NCBI GenBank assembly: GCA_034509495.1
Contig: CM067510.1
Span: 27,806,186 to 27,870,185, forward strand
Reading direction: 5' to 3'
DNA length: 64,000 bases
Source: Acestrorhynchus altus
Taxonomy: Eukaryota; Chordata; Actinopteri; Characiformes; Acestrorhynchidae
Shown: positions 46,197-58,425 of the stretch, one piece after another
Layout: every line of letters begins with the position of its first letter
Numbering within the stretch: position 1 is the first letter of the stretch
The notes under the pieces: generated by a model
Seen by the model: only the letters and a program-made list of their open reading frames with translations
Told to the model about the DNA's origin: nothing
Database searches by the model: none
Made by a program: the position numbers and the translations under genes

Positions 46197-46535
46197 TGCT
46201 GCAGTGGATAGCACTGTTGCCTCACAGCAAGAAGGACCTGGGTTTGATCCCTGTGTGGGGCGACCTGGGAAATTTCTGTGTGGAGTTTGCACGTTGTTCA
46301 CGTGGGTTTCCTCCGGGTATTCCGGTTTCCCCGACAGTCCAAAGACATGTGCGTTAGGTGAACTGTGACTCTAAAGTGGCCCTTAGTGTGTGTGTGAGCC
46401 CTACGATGGAGTAGTGCCCTGTCTAGGGTTGTTTCCTGCCCTTGCGCACAGAGTTGTTGGCAGGGCACTGGCTCTCCCGTGACCCTATTCAGGAATAAGC
46501 GGTTCAGAAAATGAATGGATGGCTGGATGGATAGT
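46197..46535 (+). mobile_element. tRNA-derived SINE with GGAT-type tail
   Basis: The head has an A-box-like CAGTGGATAGCACTGTTGCC and a B box GGGTTTGATCCC. The body carries GTGTGGAGTTTGCACGTTGT, TTTCCTCCGGGTATTCCGG and GTCCAAAGACATGTGCG, then AATAAGCGGTTC and a GGATGGATGGAT-like tail. This is a very common fish SINE type. The small frames inside it are incidental. Confidence 0.85.
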
Positions 46536-46639
46536 TTCTTTTATCTGTCAGAATTGGTTGGTTTTTGTTGGTACAAATCTGATGGTATCTGTATCTACTA
46601 TGTTTGTGTAACTATTACTTTAACATTACCATAGATTCA

Positions 46640-47690
46640 TATCATATTAAATTACTGTGAAATAATTTATTTCAAATTCTTAAAATTCATACAGGATCAA
46701 ACTCCTGTTACAATGAAAACTACACAAATGACAGATTTCTATGGATTTAACTGAGTGCACAATGACTACTTTTAGACTGTAACACAACACACACTGTAGA
46801 TTTATACTGGATTAGATTTAAATTAAAATGACTAATGTAAGACTGAAAACTAAGCACACTACACACTCATAATGGATTTGAATCAAACCAAAGGACTATA
46901 GCCACTCAAAACTATGCAAACTGCAAATTCATACTGGAAAAAATTCACTCTACAATTATTACTGTCAGACTATTAAAAATGCACACACTGCAGATTCATA
47001 TTAAAATAATATCACTCCACAATTATTACTGTTAGATTGTTAAACTACAAAAATGCAGATTCATAATGGATTAAATTTTAAAATGACTACTGTCAGACTG
47101 AAACTACACACACTACAAACTCATACTGGATTTGAATCAAACCAAAGGACTACTATCAGAAGGAAAATTTCGCAGATTCAAATTTTACGCAGATTCATAC
47201 TGGAATACATTTTTCCTCCATATTTATCCCAACCACACAGTGAAACACACAAATAAACACTAGTGGATTCAAGGGTACTCCAGGCATGTCCTACCAGTTT
47301 AGGGAACTGAACCAGCAACCTTCCAGTAACAAGCCTGGTACCTAACCACCAGGCCACGCTGATTAGGTCACTTCACATTTATTACTGTCACATTTAGAAC
47401 TACACACACTATACATTCATATTGGATTAAATTCACTCTACAATTAGGACTGTCAGACTGTAAAACTACACACAAGGCAGATTCATACTGGATTACATTC
47501 ACTGCACAATTCTGACAGTCAGACTGTAAAACTACACACACTGCAGATTCATACTGGATTAATTAATATCAATTCACAGGAAAAACTGCCTGAAGATTCA
47601 TATTGGATCCAAATCCAACCACAAGGACTAATGTGAGACTTTTAAAACCACACACACAGACACACACACACACACACACCGCAGCAGATT
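46640..47690 (+). repeat. Degenerate tandem repeat of about 65-75 bp
   Basis: The repeated core is GCAGATTCATACTGGATTAA, then TTCACTCTACAATTATTACT and GTCAGACTGTAAAACTACAC. About a dozen diverged units lie in intron 1 just inside exon 1. A SINE fragment at 47262-47362 interrupts the array, and it ends in a short CA run at 47649-47678. Confidence 0.85.
47262..47362 (-). mobile_element. tRNA-SINE head fragment
   Basis: The minus strand shows an A box (GTGGCCTGGTGGTTAGG) and a B box (TTGCTGGTTCAGTTCC). The sequence then continues CTGGTAGGACATGCCTGG. The same family occurs at 23840 and 61560. Confidence 0.8.
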
Positions 47691-47822
47691 CAAACTGGTC
47701 TAAAATCATGTATTTTATCTCAATTAAATGATGTATTACAGTACCTTACAATACCTTTCCAGCTCAAGAGGGCCTTGGAATACAGTACTTCATTTAACAA
47801 TTCATACTGGATTCAAGCATAC

Positions 47823-48084
47823 CTGACTTTGCCACAACACCAGCTTGTTTCCCAGAGGCCGGTTTAGCTTTGGGTTTGTCTCGGGTGGCACGAGGCTGGA
47901 CTTCTCTTTCTCCTTCAGCAAGGTTCTCCTCCTGGATGGGTAGGCGGTAGTAATGCTCCCCTTTAAGCAGCACCTGTATGTAATAATCCGCATCCCCAGT
48001 TGGATGGCCCGAACAGCCCTCACAGCCAAGCAGTGCCATGGCCAGGAGAGCCAACCCCTGACCTACTATCACTGACACCAGCAT
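47823..48084 (-). CDS. cpxm2: cpxm2 exon 1: signal peptide and N-terminal linker
   Basis: Reading from 48084, codons 1-87 start MLVSVIVGQG, followed by a hydrophobic LALLAMALLG run that forms a signal peptide. Next come DADYY and a basic stretch (KPKAKPASGK). Mammalian CPX-2 also has a DPDYY-like motif soon after its signal peptide and then a Lys/Pro-rich linker. The donor is TCAG|GTATGC at 47823/47822, leaving phase 1. An in-frame ATG 20 codons upstream (48144) is possible. I prefer 48084 because it has A at -3 (gaccATGC) and puts the hydrophobic core at the N-terminus, whereas the 48144 ATG has T at -3. The frame stays open past the donor for a while; that part is intron. Confidence 0.9.
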
Positions 48085-48260
48085 GGTCAAAGAAGGGTCC
48101 AGACTCCACAGAACGACACAACTGCAGAGAGAAGTTCCATCCACTACACTTCTCTTCCCTTCCCCTCACTCTCCTCTCTCACTCTAGAGTTCTGGGAAAG
48201 AGAGACAGAATTCTGTACACTCCAAATTCTTTAACCCCTTAAACTCTACACAGAGTACAG
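48085..48260 (-). promoter_or_regulatory. cpxm2: cpxm2 5' flank / probable 5' UTR
   Basis: This is the sequence directly upstream of the preferred start. On the transcript strand, 48140-48190 is strongly purine-rich (GAGAGGAGAGTGAGGGGAAG). No TATA box or CpG island is evident. The transcription start cannot be placed from sequence alone, and a non-coding first exon further right is possible. Confidence 0.3.
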
Positions 48261-50718
48261 TCTGCACTCACACACTCTCACAACTACAAAGCAGATAAAT
48301 CATCTGTGTATGTATTGATTAACAAAAACTGATAAATGAGCAATCAACCTGCAGTAAATGAAGGTCTGGAAACTTTGCTTTTTCACTTTCTTCCTCTCTA
48401 TCTATATACCTACCTGCCTGCCTGCCTACCAAGCAGTGGACACTGGTCAGTATGGGCACTGGTCAGTGATGTGTTTAGACAGACTGGTGGACCCAAACCA
48501 TGCTATGCACCCCACACCAGAATGGAACCAACAGGAGCCTGCATAGTGCCTCGATGACAAATGGAATCCATGACTTCATGGGGTCTGCACCACAGATGAA
48601 CCCTACCATCAGGTAGGGTACCACGGAGCCACTGGTACCATGACTCACATGAACACATCACATTGCTAGTCCTATTGAGTCCTGTTTGAAACCAGTTTGA
48701 GGGTCCAGTTTGAGAGGCAGTCTGGTGGGTCTTCTGCTCACATATCCCATGGAAGTTAAAGAACACTGCACTGAGCTGGGGGATATGCGTGTGTTTCTCC
48801 TGCACTGAATCTGGATGTGATTTCTGTGCACAGAAACAATTCTATCCAGATGCCCCCAGTCACCATAATTAAGCACCTGTGGGCAGACACTGGCCATCCA
48901 TTTGCCACCCACTATCCTGCCTTGCTCAAACTCACAAGATCACACCTCTAACTTACACAGGTGTGGGATTTCCCAAGCCATGCCCTAAGGTCACGCCCCT
49001 TCATAATCATTTTACAAACTGATATCACTTTTGGACTGACAGTGTATATTTTATTTTTACCTCATTTTCATTCACCTTCTCTGCAGTTAATGAGAGAGAA
49101 AGCAAGAGGGGGAGAGGATCTTGCTCTCTGTTTACATGCTGGTAGGTGATTGGAGCTTGGACAGAGTTGAAAAGTCTACAATGTGTTAACCCTCTCCCAT
49201 CTCTCTCGCTCAGAGATGACAGAGAGGGCAGGGGAGAGGCGGGGTAGAAGCTGAGATCTGATCTGTTGTGCTTCATGCAGATATATTAGTTTTAGGCAGA
49301 GAGTGAGAGGAGACACCTCCCTCTCTCCTATCTCTGACCCCTCCCCTCTGAGAGCACTGAAAACAGAGACCAAGAGGGCAAAGCCTTGCTCTGGACCCAG
49401 TTTCATTTGAGAAGATCCACAGTGCTCCTCCAAACCTGATTTCCATCTGGCTTTGCATCCTGCAGTGTTCCTCGCCCTCAGTGAGTGGTGTTCTACAGAA
49501 CAGAGTGATCAACAGATGATGAACAACACTGTGCAAAAGTTAGAAGACTCTGCTATATATCTGCTTTTTGAGTGTTAAGACCTTCATCTCTCAGAGCTTC
49601 TGCAGAAATCTTCAGAAATATCCAGGTTTCTTTAGAACCAGGATGACATTCATTGACCATCTGTAACTGAGCTGTACATGGATTATACTCAGCAACTAGA
49701 GAATTGGAACAATTCTCAGCTTGTGCAGATTTAGGCCAATGTAGCACTTAACCCATATGTGAGCTAAGCACTTGGGCCAGAATCTGACCTAGATTCGAAC
49801 CGAAACTGAGCCAGTGAAACTCAGTCTTGAAATATTCAGCCTAAAATGGTCCCAAAGTGATTTTTGCTATCTGGGATGGGCTTCAAAGAAACATGCTACA
49901 GTGTGGCTGCACTAGTCACTCTTAATCAGCTGAAATCAGTTCAGTTTAAACCATCATGTTTGGTTTCACTCCATATTTTTGTTTTTGTGAATATTTTTGT
50001 TCATACAGAAACAAAAACACTTGCTTGAGCATGCTAGACCTGTAGGGAGTAATGTTACCTCAAATACAGAAACATTGAAATACCACAGAAAGGATGAAAC
50101 CACAGAGGTTTAAGCACAATTTTCACACTACTGACTATGTAGAGCACATTGTAAATGTAAACACAGCATTATTTATCTGTAATACAATAGTATTTACATT
50201 TATTCATGTGTGGTATATGTGTGGTTCATAAATAGTGGTATACATGGCAATATACTGGCAATGTGCTTTAGCTGGGGGGACACATATTAGAAAGGAACTA
50301 TGTAGGTGAGTTGAGGTGAGTTTGTGTTACTGGAATGGTGGCTCCAGGATACTGTAAACCTATGAAGGATAAGACTGCACTGGTCAGTTGGAATCAGTGA
50401 CAGGTCGCAGGCTCAGGTGAGGTACCTGTTCAGTCTTAAACAGAGGGATTTCTAGGGCTCCTTTATAGGACCTGAGAGAGCGGGACATCACAGAGCAAAT
50501 AGACACAGAGAGACAGAAAGTACAGCAGGAAATTTCTTTGCAGGTCATTTTATTGCTTAAATATTTCGTCATTACTCAGGAGGGGAAAGGATTTCTGGGA
50601 CACATCTGGGCTAAAGAGGACCAGCACAGCTCTGCTCGGCTCAGCTTCACTGTTTTCCACTAATCATACTGCTGCCCAGACCTGCCTGTACATGGACACA
50701 ATTTACACATTACAGCAC
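48261..50718. other. Upstream flank of cpxm2, no gene recognised
   Basis: Many small overlapping frames occur, but none shows a family motif. Purine/pyrimidine-rich stretches occur near 49085-49330. A regulatory region or untranslated exon of cpxm2 could lie here, but it cannot be told from sequence alone. Confidence 0.4.
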
Positions 50719-50723
50719 TGGTG

Positions 50724-50785
<62 letters not shown>

Positions 50786-50809
50786 TGTGTGTGTGTGTGT
50801 GTGTGTGCA

Positions 50810-50898
<89 letters not shown>

Positions 50899-51007
50899 CC
50901 TATACTTGCACCCACTTTAGATGAATGTCAAAATTCATCACGTCAGTTCAATTCCTGTCCCTCTTTATTATGGAATCCCTCTTTCTCTCTCTCTCTCACT
51001 CTCTCTC

Positions 51008-51056
<49 letters not shown>

Positions 51057-51080
51057 GTGTGTGTATATGTGTGCGTGTGT

Positions 51081-51155
<75 letters not shown>
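50719..51155 (+). repeat. Compound microsatellite (GT)n-(CT)n-(TA)n
   Basis: GT repeats run over 50719-50896 with a few interruptions. After a gap of about 80 bases, CT repeats cover 50976-51051, a short GT stretch covers 51053-51080, and TA repeats cover about 51084-51152. The long Cys/Val, Ser/Leu and Ile/Tyr frames are products of the repeat. Confidence 0.97.
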
Positions 51156-51156
<1 letters not shown>

Positions 51157-52204
51157 GATTGTTGTCTTGCAGCATGATTCACATTCTCTTAAGAGTCAGC
51201 TCACAAATGATAATAAGCCATCCTGGCCCAGATGGACCAAAACTGGCTCAAACTGTTATATATGTCCACAAAGTTGTCACACAACATATTTAGAAAGTTT
51301 TAGAAACTTATCTGCTTTAAAGAAAACATTGTGGGGGAAATATTCTCATAACATCCTCTGAACATTGCAGTTAAAACATTCTCTCTTAACATTATTTGAA
51401 ACCAGGCACATTCTTCAAATGTTCTGTTAAAACTGTATTAGGAGACAAGGCTGTGAGGGTGTTCTCTGCTAGCTGGGCATGCACACAGTGAAGAATTTAA
51501 AGCTGCTGCTTCATTACATCTCAGTCCGAGAGAGTGTGGGAGGAAGGCCGATTCCTGTTGGTGTATGTGAGCTCACACCCACACACACACACCAGTGAAG
51601 CAGAAATTGGTTTTCCACCCCCACACCCTTGGGCTGGGTTCAAAGATGAACACACACCTGATGAAGAGGAGGAGGACGAAGCAGGAGGAATTTCTCTCCT
51701 TATTCAATCTGAAAGCTTTTTCATTTTCAGCACCAAATCACACTTTCCAAGTGTTTGAGCTACACAAGTATTGTATTACTATCGCTATATAGTCCTTGAC
51801 ACAAAAAATACACCCCAAATAGGAGTTGTTGGAATAAGTAAATAATACTCATTGCTGGAGTTGTTGGAATAAGTTTATTGGAGAAAACTGTACAACTGAG
51901 AGGCTAGATGAGATATGGTTGGACATGGAAACTTGCTGAAAACTGGGGACCCACAGTGCATCATTGTCTTCTTTTTCCAGGACATATTCTCTTTTGGGAT
52001 CTGAAAAATATGTCCAGTTTGTGTAAATTGTCAGCAAATTTCCTGTCAACATTTGCTTCTACAGTGAACACACATTCTTACAACTTTAAATATGTCTGCT
52101 TATGTCCCTTTTTCTCATTCCCACGATTGTTCTACATGTTCCTGCATTTACATCAACCATTACCACAACCTAAAAATGCCTAAACACAAATGTAAATAAA
52201 CACA
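51156..52204. other. Unassigned intergenic DNA
   Basis: No exon, RNA gene or recognised transposon is seen. Confidence 0.4.
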
Positions 52205-52460
52205 AATCAGTCACACACACAGCTTGGCTAGTTCCTGTAGAGAAACGCCAATGGAATAGGTAAACAAATATGAACCCTTTGGCAACATGTCCAATGCCAG
52301 GCATGAGCTAAAGGAGTATAAAGAAACTGGAAATGTGATCTCTGGAATCATGATGCTTTTGGCAGGAGTGTCGTGTGGCCTGGGACTAGAGCCTTGAATA
52401 TTTTTAAACGATCCCGTCACAGGGCGTAATCCATAAGTGAAACTGACCGCCAAATGAATG
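52205..52460 (-). mobile_element. Fish DNA-transposon fragment (family TE-2)
   Basis: The minus strand reads CTGTAGAGAAACGCC-related sequence, and CCTGGCATTGGACATGTTGC matches CCTGGCATTAGATGTGGTGC at 9327. The gene-like frame is shared by both copies only because they are the same repeat. Confidence 0.55.
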
Positions 52461-52984
52461 TCCCCCTCTACATCCAGTCAACAGAATGTAAACAGCCCCT
52501 CCCCTCACCTTCATGTAAGGCCCCATCTCATGGGCATAGCCCCAGGACACTCCATAGTCAGGAGATGCCACTTGCATCTGGGATGAGTTGGGGAGTTTGG
52601 TGATCAAATAAGGATGCAATCAAATCATCAAGTCATGCTTCAGGAACTGGTAAAGTCTTCTCTGGACAGTAGAGACCAACAATAATTCAAACAAAACAGC
52701 AGTAATTCCAACAAAAGCTGGATAACCTATTTTTAATTTCCTTGATTTCAGAAGAAACACTGAATAAGCAGGTGTCCCAGTACTTTTGAATGGAAGAAGA
52801 TGAGCGATCTCTTCTGTGCCTCAGGTTGAGATGTTCAGTGCTGAATTTGTGGACCAGCTCCTAATGTGGGGCTGGTCTGAGAGCCAGCTGCTCTTTATTA
52901 TCAGACCTGACATGAGTTAATGTGTTCCTTTTGGTCAGACTCACTTGGTGCCTTTGCTTTTGGAATGGTTATAATAAAACATGC

Positions 52985-52993
52985 GCGCACACA

Positions 52994-53060
<67 letters not shown>
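52985..53060 (+). repeat. (CA)n microsatellite
   Basis: About 76 bases of CA followed by A-rich sequence. Confidence 0.97.
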
Positions 53061-53065
<5 letters not shown>

Positions 53066-54779
53066 AACAAAAAAAACCCGGAATGAACTGAACAGAGGAA
53101 GTGATTGAACACTAAAGTGGGCAGTATTCTGCCATGGATGTGGAATGAAGAACCTCAGCCAACATGCTCATGTGGTGCTCACATGTGGGGCTCACATAGG
53201 TGGATTCAATGTGGGCATGGGTTCTAAGTGGGTTGTATGTGTAGTTACTGGTACTGTAAGAAAATATTGATAAACTTGAAAACCACTATATACTGTAGAG
53301 ATTCTCAAAAACACAGTACTGTTGTTTAATTAACACTTTAATCCCAGTACTTGTATGTTGCAGGTTGTTATATTCTAAGCTGTCATCAAACATCAGCAAG
53401 TAATCAAATTCAAAATATGGCTATAATTTGCAAACTATGGCTAAAAGACACACACTGAAGGGATAAAAAGGGATGGGGTTATCACATCACCATTATAGCT
53501 GCTCTGAGATCAATTTTAGTATGAGTCTACTATTACTACTATTACTACTACTACTGTCACTACTACTAATGCTACTGCTACTGCTGGTTAGTTTATTGGG
53601 GAAAACTGTACCATTGAAAGGAGGCTCAACTACCCTCTCAGACTCCTCTATCCTGGATAAAAGATGAGATACAGTTTGGTGGAACATCTGCATCCTGTAG
53701 GCTCCTGTATATCATACACAGGTAGACTGCCAAAGCTGGCAGGCAGGCTTAAACATGTTCAAAAATGTAAAAATCCACAAAATGAATTTTAGAAGACACT
53801 TCACATCCCAAAAACAGGACATGTCCAGGAAAAAGACAACATAAGATCACCATACTTTAACCAGAACAACCTCTGCTGGAAGCATGCATGTGGCTTTAGG
53901 CCGGACAGGAAATTTTAATGAAGCGTTAACTACCAAAAAGCTTCATAAAGCTTACATATGCATGAGGAACCTCAATGTGTTCTTGGTTAGGCAGCTAAAA
54001 ATGTAATTGATAGTTGCTTGGCTGGCAGACTGGTGGAACCCATGAGCTCCAAAGCCCACAGCTAACTGTATTACAGTGGAGGAATGCACTGAAACATGTG
54101 GGTCTCATTAGCCAAAGATCTGTTTTTGAAGACAAGAGCATGTGTATGCGTTACAGAGCTCTGATGGATGGGACCTAGTAGAGCTCGCTAAACTTAATAG
54201 AGCACATCCATTTACCCTATTACTTCATAAGGAGAGTGAGCATCAAATGCATCAGAGCATGGAGAGATGTGTTTTACTCTCTGATTTAAGAGTGCCGCTG
54301 TACCATCATCATAAAACACTATCAATAGAATATGCAAAAACTGTCTCTCTGATTGGCTATAGTGTGGCAATTTGTTGCTATTTTTTCGTTTTTGTTTTTT
54401 TTTTTTTTTTTGTATTTTCGATATGTTTTGTTTTGTTACTGGCTCTGAGCTACAGTGCTGAGTCGTGCCACTAGCTGGACAGAACATCATTGGACAGCTC
54501 CAAGACATGAAAGACTGCAGAAGATTCAATAGTACAACATTCCATCCTCACATATGGTGTCCTCCTGTTTGACTGTGCTGAGTAATTTAAGTGCAGTGGA
54601 AGTGTATGGGCTTTAGGATAACCCCAAATAGCTTGTTTCAAAACTGAAAATACTCATGATATCTCAAGACTTAAATATTCTAGATGTAACAGAATTTAGA
54701 TATTTGTATATGAATTTGAACATGTTTTGACAAAATATTTTCTAGCATATTATTTTAAAAACCTATAAAACCTATAAAT
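53061..54779. other. Unassigned intergenic DNA with minor repeats
   Basis: A TAC-type trinucleotide run lies at 53525-53586 and a T run at 54395-54411. 54640-54770 resembles MITE-1 interior sequence (TTGAACATGTTTTGACAAAA). No exon is seen. Confidence 0.45.
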
Positions 54780-57300
54780 AAATTAGAAAGGTTAAAACAG
54801 AAACAAACTATAGATGACAGATCCCCTAGTGAGCAAGCCAAATGGCAACAGTGGCAAGGAAAAACTCCCTCAACTGGAGGAAGAAACCTTGGGAGGAACC
54901 AGGCTCACAAGGGGAGGACCCATCCTCCTCTGGTCAAACTACTTATACACAGTTAGGGGACACTGGACCCTACATCTCTGTTCTATTACTCGGGTTTACT
55001 GAAGCAATGTTAATTCTCTGGTGGACATAATCTTAACAGTAGATACAGTTGGTGATGGTGGGTGAGCAGCTAGTCCATGGCAGGGTGGGATACTAGTCCA
55101 GGTCCAGTAGGTGGAAGGTGGAGAGCCAATGTAGACATGTATCAGGGGAGCTTGGAGTCCTTCTCAGATGGGGCAGAAGAGCTTGAGGTTAGGACCTAAT
55201 CAGTTCAGGCTGGTGGGTCATCGTTAACTCAATAAAAAGATACAGAGATGAATTAGTTTGAAATTTAAAAAGAGAACAGAGAATGTAAACATTACCAGAG
55301 TGTGGCGAGTGACTAAGGAGAGAACCAGAAGGTAACATAAACATGGGAGCATCCTGAAACATTGGCATCTAACTGCTCCACCGTCACAAACCAGAGTGAT
55401 CATAAGAAGGAGTCAGACGGCAGCACCAACATCCCAGTTTACCATAATCCTCTGTGTCCATGAACCCCTGGATCTGCAGCCTGTAACTAAGTGAGAAAAG
55501 GTTCTTCCCCCTGCTGAAGCCTTCTGAATTCTGGGAAGCAATAGGAAGCCAGCACCCTGTGATCTGAGTGATCGTGGTGGCTCATAAAGGTGAATTAGAT
55601 CCTGTAAGTATTCAGGAGCGAGTCCGTGTAGGGCTTTACTGTATATGTAAGTAAAATAATTTTGTATTTAATTTGGAATTTAACTGGAAGCCAGTGCAGT
55701 GCTGATAGTATTGGACTGATGTGGTCAAATTTTCTAGTTTTAGTTAAGACTCTGGCTGCAGCATTTTGAACTGAAGTCTGTTTAGGTTCCTGCTTGAAGA
55801 ACCTGACAATAGTGCATTGCAGTAATCTAACCTTGAGGTAATAAAAGCATGCACCAGTTTTTCAGCAGTGTTCAAGGATAGGGCTTTTCTTAACTTGGAA
55901 ATATTACGAAGATGGAGAAAAGCTGTACTAGTAAAATTACCTATGTGTTGGTCAAATGATAAATCTGAATCAATTATGATGCCAAGATTTTTGGCTACTG
56001 AACCAGGTATAACTGAGAAATCGGCCAGATTTAGCATTAAGTCTGATCATTTATTTCTCACAATTTTAGGACCCAAAAGGAGGACCTCTGTTTTGTTACT
56101 ATTTAGAAGGAGGAAGTTATGCCCCATCTGAGATTTTATGTCTTTTATAGTCTTCCATTTTCTTTAATCTAGTTTGATCATCAGGTTTGGCTGATATATA
56201 CAATTGAGTATCATCTGCATAACAGTGGAAGTTAATGTCATGTCTGTTTATTACTGTGCCAAAGGGTAGCATGTAAAGAGTGAACAGTAGTGGTCCTAAA
56301 ATAGAGCCTTGTGGGATTCCATATCCCATTTCACTGTGATTGGAAGACACATCCTTTACATTTACAAATTGAAACTGATCAGTTAGGTAAGATCTGAACC
56401 ACAAGAGGGCTGTTCCTGTAATTCCCACCACGTTTTCTAATCTTTCTAGGAGAATAGTGTGATCTATTGTATCAAATGCTGCACTTAAATCTAGCAGCAC
56501 AAGCAGTGACACACAGCCTTGATCAGGGGCAAGAAGGAGATCATTTGTTATCCTAACTAGAGCTGTCTCAGTACTATGATGAGGCCTGAATCCAGATTGG
56601 AATTTTTCATATATGTGATTCTTGTGCATGTATCTGCACAGTTGTTGGGCCACAGCTTTTTCTAAAATCTTAGATATAAATGGTAAATTAGAAATAGGTC
56701 TGTAATTATCGAGTACACTCTGATTCAGATTTGCTTTCTTGAGCAGTGGTTTAATGACTGCTACTTTAAAAGCTTTAGGTGTGTAACCTAAACTAAGAGA
56801 AGAGTTTACTATGTTATGGGTTGAATTGTCTGTCTAATATTTTCTATTTTATGATTGAAAAAGTCCATAAAGATATTATTGGTGAAATTTGATGGAATCT
56901 GATGTGGTGTATCTGCCTGATTTTTTGTAAGTTTTGAGATTGCACTGAAAAGTACTCTGGGATTGTTTTTGTTCTTTTCGATCATTGTGGATAAATAATC
57001 TGAACAAGCTCTAGTGAGAGCCCTTCTATAGTCAATTAGGCTGTCCTTCCAAGCTGAGTGGAACACTTCCAGTTTAGTGGAACGCCATTTCCGTTCTAGC
57101 CTTCATGCTGACTGTTTCAAGGTACAATCATCATTGATTGTACCTTGATCATCATCATTGTATGATCATTGTACCATGGGGTGATTTTCTTCAGTCTTGA
57201 TTTTTTATATTTAAGTGGTGCTACATTGTCCAATGTCGATCTGAGGTTATTATGTAAACAGTTCTTTGTGTTCATGGTTCCATTTTTTTTTTTACAAAAG
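54780..57300 (-). mobile_element. L2-type LINE, 3' two-thirds, broken
   Basis: Minus-strand order: APLKYKKSRLKKITPWYND (57190-57250), FHSAWKDSLIDYRRALTRAC to IPSNFTNNIFMDFF (57066-56809), and then the RT block 56653-56117 with FRPHHSTETALVRI, LLDLSAAFDTIDH, GIPQGSILGPLLFTLYMLPF and CYADDTQLYIS. Next, 56037-55744 holds IDSDLSFDQHIGNF and TSRLDYCNALLSGSS, and 55,450-54,780 is the 3' UTR. The catalytic YADD is intact, but frameshifts and stops separate the blocks. It is the best copy of the second L2 subfamily in the window. Confidence 0.9.
57118..57147. repeat. Perfect 13-bp palindrome with 4-nt loop
   Basis: CAAGGTACAATCA, loop TCAT, then TGATTGTACCTTG. It lies inside the L2 at 54780-57300, at the point where the reading frame is disrupted. 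A partial third copy of the arm (GATCATTGTACC) follows at 57163-57174. Confidence 0.9.
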
Positions 57301-58309
57301 AACATTTGAAGAACCAAGATTTTTACGTGGGTATAGTCAGTCACTAAACCAAGAAGGGGAAGTTGTCCCCTGCCCTGATTGAACACAATGTGAACGTGAA
57401 CATCATCACACATCTGAAATTGACTGCCAGGATTCCGTGGAGTGTTCTCCATAGAGTATTTTGTTTCTTCCATTCATCTGTTTGATGAACAGGCATGTCA
57501 GAGTCAGAATAACTTCTTTCTGTAAGACAAAAACAGTATGAACTCCACCCCGTTTAGGACATCCAAACCAATCAAAGCTACTTGATTAGATTTGACAAAA
57601 AGACACTGGCAAAGACTCCAACTCAAAACTCTGGCCATGTGCAGAGGCCTGGCATCGAGTGTGTAGATGTCTGTGAAGTAGACAGTCTGTCATTACCCTC
57701 TGATGTCCTGCTTTGTTCGTACAGCCAAATTTCTCCAGTTTCCATCTTCCTGCTCATGGAGATTTTTCACTGTGTCAGCAACTTTGAAAATGTGTGTAGC
57801 AAATCAGGCTGGCCAAGGTTAGATTATCCACTGATGAGAGAAAGCTGATGAGAAATGAGGAACACATTGGGGTACAACCTAACACATCACACTTGTTGCT
57901 GTATCATTTTAAAGCACTGGAGTACGATTGATAAGAAATGTTTCCTGAATTTCATAAGAAAGTGTATTCCAACTTCCAGGCAGTTGCTACAGAGTTTAAA
58001 GTGTAAAAAAAAAAACATACAAAGCATGTGATGTTATTATAACATCATTTATACATCTGAATCTTTTTCTTGTCCTTGTGTTTTGGTTCATAATAGTGTT
58101 TTGTTTTGAGTGAGATTAAGCTATCTTACTAACCACATGTGTAGAATTAGCATGGCAGTTATATTTACTGAGATATTGAAAAAATATTTTCTTTAAATCA
58201 CCTCAGGAATATTACCACACACTGTTATGTCACCGTGTGTGGTAGTAGCTGAAGGGAAAGAGCAATAAAGGAATGGGGCAACAGTCTTGACTACTGTGAG
58301 GTTTTGTGT
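57301..58309. other. Unassigned intergenic DNA
   Basis: No exon, RNA gene or transposon is recognised. Confidence 0.4.
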
Positions 58310-58425
58310 CACAATGCAGGGTGGTTGCAACTGCTGACCGTCCAGGGTTCCTCCAGTAACACAAGGTAGTTACTGTGGTTTCTCAGGTGATTGCTATAGT
58401 GCCTTAAGTGGTTAGATGTACTGTA
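58310..58425 (+). repeat. Trace of the GTTGCTATGG-type repeat
   Basis: GGTTTCTCAGGTGATTGCTA, then TAGTGCCTTAAGTGGTTAG resembles units of the block at 37640-37930. Confidence 0.45.

Larger units (their letters stand above)
8190..48084 (-). other. cpxm2: cpxm2 gene span, exons 1 to 6 (5' part of the gene)
   Basis: Six exons on the minus strand join with consistent phases (1, 1, 0, 2, 0, 1) into 276 codons plus one base. The product is a signal peptide, a basic linker and a complete discoidin domain (about residues 116 to 273). From family knowledge, CPX-2 belongs to the M14 metallocarboxypeptidases of the CPE/AEBP1 group. It is secreted, and its carboxypeptidase domain lacks residues needed for catalysis, so it is thought to act by binding, for example to collagen. 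The discoidin sequence fits CPXM2 better than CPXM1 or AEBP1: it has CPPLGLETLKI, YGLGAHRGRLNIQ, SDWVTSY and EKEIPVLN. The carboxypeptidase exons are not seen in 1-8189. Assignment rests on remembered family sequences, not a search. Confidence 0.93.

Noticed and set aside
47794..47822. Extension of the exon 1 reading frame to a stop at 47794
   Set aside because: A GT donor (TCAG|GTATGC) lies at 47822, and phase 1 joins exactly to exon 2. The short tail is intronic read-through.
48082..48144. Start of cpxm2 at the in-frame ATG at 48144
   Set aside because: It has T at -3 and would bury the signal peptide 20 residues inside. The ATG at 48084 has A at -3 and a normal signal peptide. It cannot be fully excluded.
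50721..51361. Long Cys/Val, Leu/Ser and Ile/Tyr open frames of up to 146 codons
   Set aside because: They are translations of the GT, CT and TA microsatellites and stay open only because dinucleotide repeats contain no stop codons.
57117..57473. A 118-codon minus-strand frame as a gene
   Set aside because: Its C-terminal half is L2 ORF2 (APLKYKKSRLKKITPWYND) and the rest is unrelated flanking sequence.
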